Below are positions 4,647-5,767 of a DNA stretch of 5,767 nt, one piece after another. Numbering within the stretch: the first letter of the stretch is position 1; each line of letters starts with the position of its first letter. The position numbers and the translations under genes were made by a program. The DNA comes from CAZQCJ01 sp964591885 (GTDB lineage: Bacteria > Patescibacteriota > Microgenomatia > PFEM01 > JAPLYW01). The stretch covers positions 1 through 5,767 of the forward strand of contig CAZQCJ010000047.1 in assembly GCA_964591885.1 (NCBI GenBank). Reading direction: 5' to 3'. The notes below the pieces were generated by a model, which was given only the letters and a program-made list of their open reading frames with translations, did no database searches and had not been told where the DNA came from.

Positions 4647-5767
4647 ATGGATCAAAAAAACCTTTTCAAAAAAATAACTGGCAAAAACATCACCGCTTAT
4701 CAGAAGCGACTAGCTGACGAGCTAAAGCTTTCTCCAGCCACTATCAAAAGACGGGTTTCTTCAATTCGTAAGTTCTGCGACTGGGCTTCTCAACAAGGCT
4801 ACCTTACTCAAAACCCTTTCTTAAAAGAAACTGAAGCCACAGGTATCTCTGTTTCTCAAGATCTCTCACCAAAAGCTAATGTTTTTCAAAAAGCTTACAA
4901 AGCTTACAGCAATGTTTCCATTACTAAATATTTCCATTACGCTATCCTGATTATCTTTTGCGCTGCTATTGGTTTTGGTGCCTATGATCAGTTCTTTAAA
5001 AAAACCCCTACTCCTTTAGCTTATCCGGAATCTTTAACCAGGCCTAATCGCTTTTTATCTTTTCAAGGACGTTTAACTGATTCCTCAGACAACCCGATTA
5101 GCACTGCCACCAATATTACTTTCAAGCTTTGGAATGTTTCTTCTGGCGGTGATGAGGGTACTTGTACTGGTGATACTGGCGAAGAATGTCTTTGGACTTC
5201 AGGAACTTGTTCAGTAACACCAGATCAAGATGGTATTTTCTCTCTTATCCTAGGGACAACTTCCGGAGATAACTATACTTGTTCTTCGGCCATTGAAATT
5301 CCAGCTTCGGTTTTCTCGGAAAATCAAAACATCTACCTTGGCGTTAAAACTGCCAGTGATGATGAAATGACCCCCAGAATGCAGGTCGCCACGGTTGGCT
5401 ATGCTTTAAATGCTGAAACCTTACAAGGCTATCCGCCAGGAACTGAAGCCAGTATGATTCCCTACATTGATTCCACCGGCAAGATTGTTCTTGCCGCTGC
5501 TTCTCCCAGTATTCAAGCTACTTCCGGCACCTTTGCTTTGGAAGGCCAAACCGGAATTACTATTCAAGTCGCTGATGGGCAGGACGGCAACATCACTCTT
5601 TCCCCTAAAGGTACTGGTATTATTAATCTGACTTCTGAGGCCACTACCGGCAATATTTTAAACAACCAAGGCGGGGTTAATTTTGGCACTGAAGGTGGCA
5701 AAGAAGAAAATAATCTTTATTACGGCTATGTTGGTCTGGATACCACTAACTTTAATCTTTTAAAACT
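4647..5767 (+). CDS. 3' part of the split gene: half SAM-like domain, transmembrane helix, large exported surface region (runs off window)
   Basis: The frame is open from 4617 to the window end; ATG 4647 is the first Met and gives 373 residues. Residues 6-57 (LFKKITGKN, SPATIKRRVSSIRKFCDW, GYLTQNPF) match the second half of the complete SAM-like domain upstream (LFTKETLNE, STLNRRLSALRKF, WLKENP) and supply what the ORF ending at 3936 lacks. A polar linker leads to a transmembrane helix at about 98-113 (HYAILIIFCAAIGFGAY). Then comes FLSFQGRLTDSSDNPI (136-151) and a long Thr/Gly/Ser-rich beta region with several Cys and GNI/GTI-type strand repeats (GNITLSPKGTGIINL), as in large exported, tail-fibre-like CPR proteins. 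Topology would be cytoplasmic N-terminus with the bulk outside. There is no Shine-Dalgarno before ATG 4647, which fits continuation of an earlier reading frame better than a fresh start. The C-terminus is not in the window. Confidence 0.8.
   Translation, partial: MDQKNLFKKITGKNITAYQKRLADELKLSPATIKRRVSSIRKFCDWASQQGYLTQNPFLKETEATGISVSQDLSPKANVFQKAYKAYSNVSITKYFHYAILIIFCAAIGFGAYDQFFKKTPTPLAYPESLTRPNRFLSFQGRLTDSSDNPISTATNITFKLWNVSSGGDEGTCTGDTGEECLWTSGTCSVTPDQDGIFSLILGTTSGDNYTCSSAIEIPASVFSENQNIYLGVKTASDDEMTPRMQVATVGYALNAETLQGYPPGTEASMIPYIDSTGKIVLAAASPSIQATSGTFALEGQTGITIQVADGQDGNITLSPKGTGIINLTSEATTGNILNNQGGVNFGTEGGKEENNLYYGYVGLDTTNFNLLK

Noticed and set aside
3934..4650. Canonical group I intron (P-like TGCGGG and Q-like CCCGCAAC pairing at 3949-4005, R-like GACTAGA at 4607-4613)
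   Set aside because: No S-type partner (TAGTC-like) and no P8 hairpin can be found between GACTAGA and the resumed reading frame, and P3 pairing is not convincing. The resemblance covers only part of the core.

Overview
The window is AT-rich bacterial DNA. It most resembles a Patescibacteria (CPR) genome, for example the Microgenomates side. This is inferred from the kinds of protein present (single-pass envelope proteins with Ig-like domains and a large exported protein carrying the FQGRLTD-type motif), near-absent Shine-Dalgarno sites, and a high density of short membrane-anchored proteins. TGA acts as a stop at two genes, so the UGA-recoding CPR lineages are unlikely. No rRNA, tRNA, CRISPR array or recognisable transposase is visible.

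Left part (1-2526): a plus-strand run of cell-envelope genes. It starts with the C-terminal tail of an exported beta-sheet protein (2-160). Six bases later comes a DUF916-like (WxL-locus type) surface protein with a C-terminal membrane anchor (167-1171). Overlapping it by 8 bp is a second secreted, membrane-anchored protein with two Ig/transthyretin-like segments (1164-2045). A minus-strand gene for a membrane-anchored Ig-like protein (2032-2526) converges on this run and overlaps its last 14 bp.

Middle (2527-3320): about 0.8 kb of very AT-rich DNA without a supportable gene. Its right half holds a good sigma-70-type promoter (3207-3236) and three copies of a 15-bp motif, TGCGGWAAWTATTRA, at 3046, 3100 and 3292.

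Right part (3321-5767): a 38-residue membrane peptide (3321-3437), then what looks like one large gene split in two. The 5' piece (3454-3936) encodes one complete and one half recombinase-type SAM-like (core-binding) domain. The 3' piece (4647 to the window end, in another frame) starts with exactly the missing half-domain, then a transmembrane helix, then a large exported region. Between them lies about 0.68-0.71 kb holding a compact, strongly folded RNA-like element (3945-4011), a complete NYN-domain (PIN-like RNase) gene (4035-4601) and a hairpin that includes that gene's stop codon (4575-4601).

The most interesting reading is an intervening element, made of structured RNA plus an NYN nuclease gene, inserted in a surface-protein gene. 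Whether it is spliced, excised or simply disruptive cannot be decided from sequence alone. I could not fit it to a canonical group I or group II intron.
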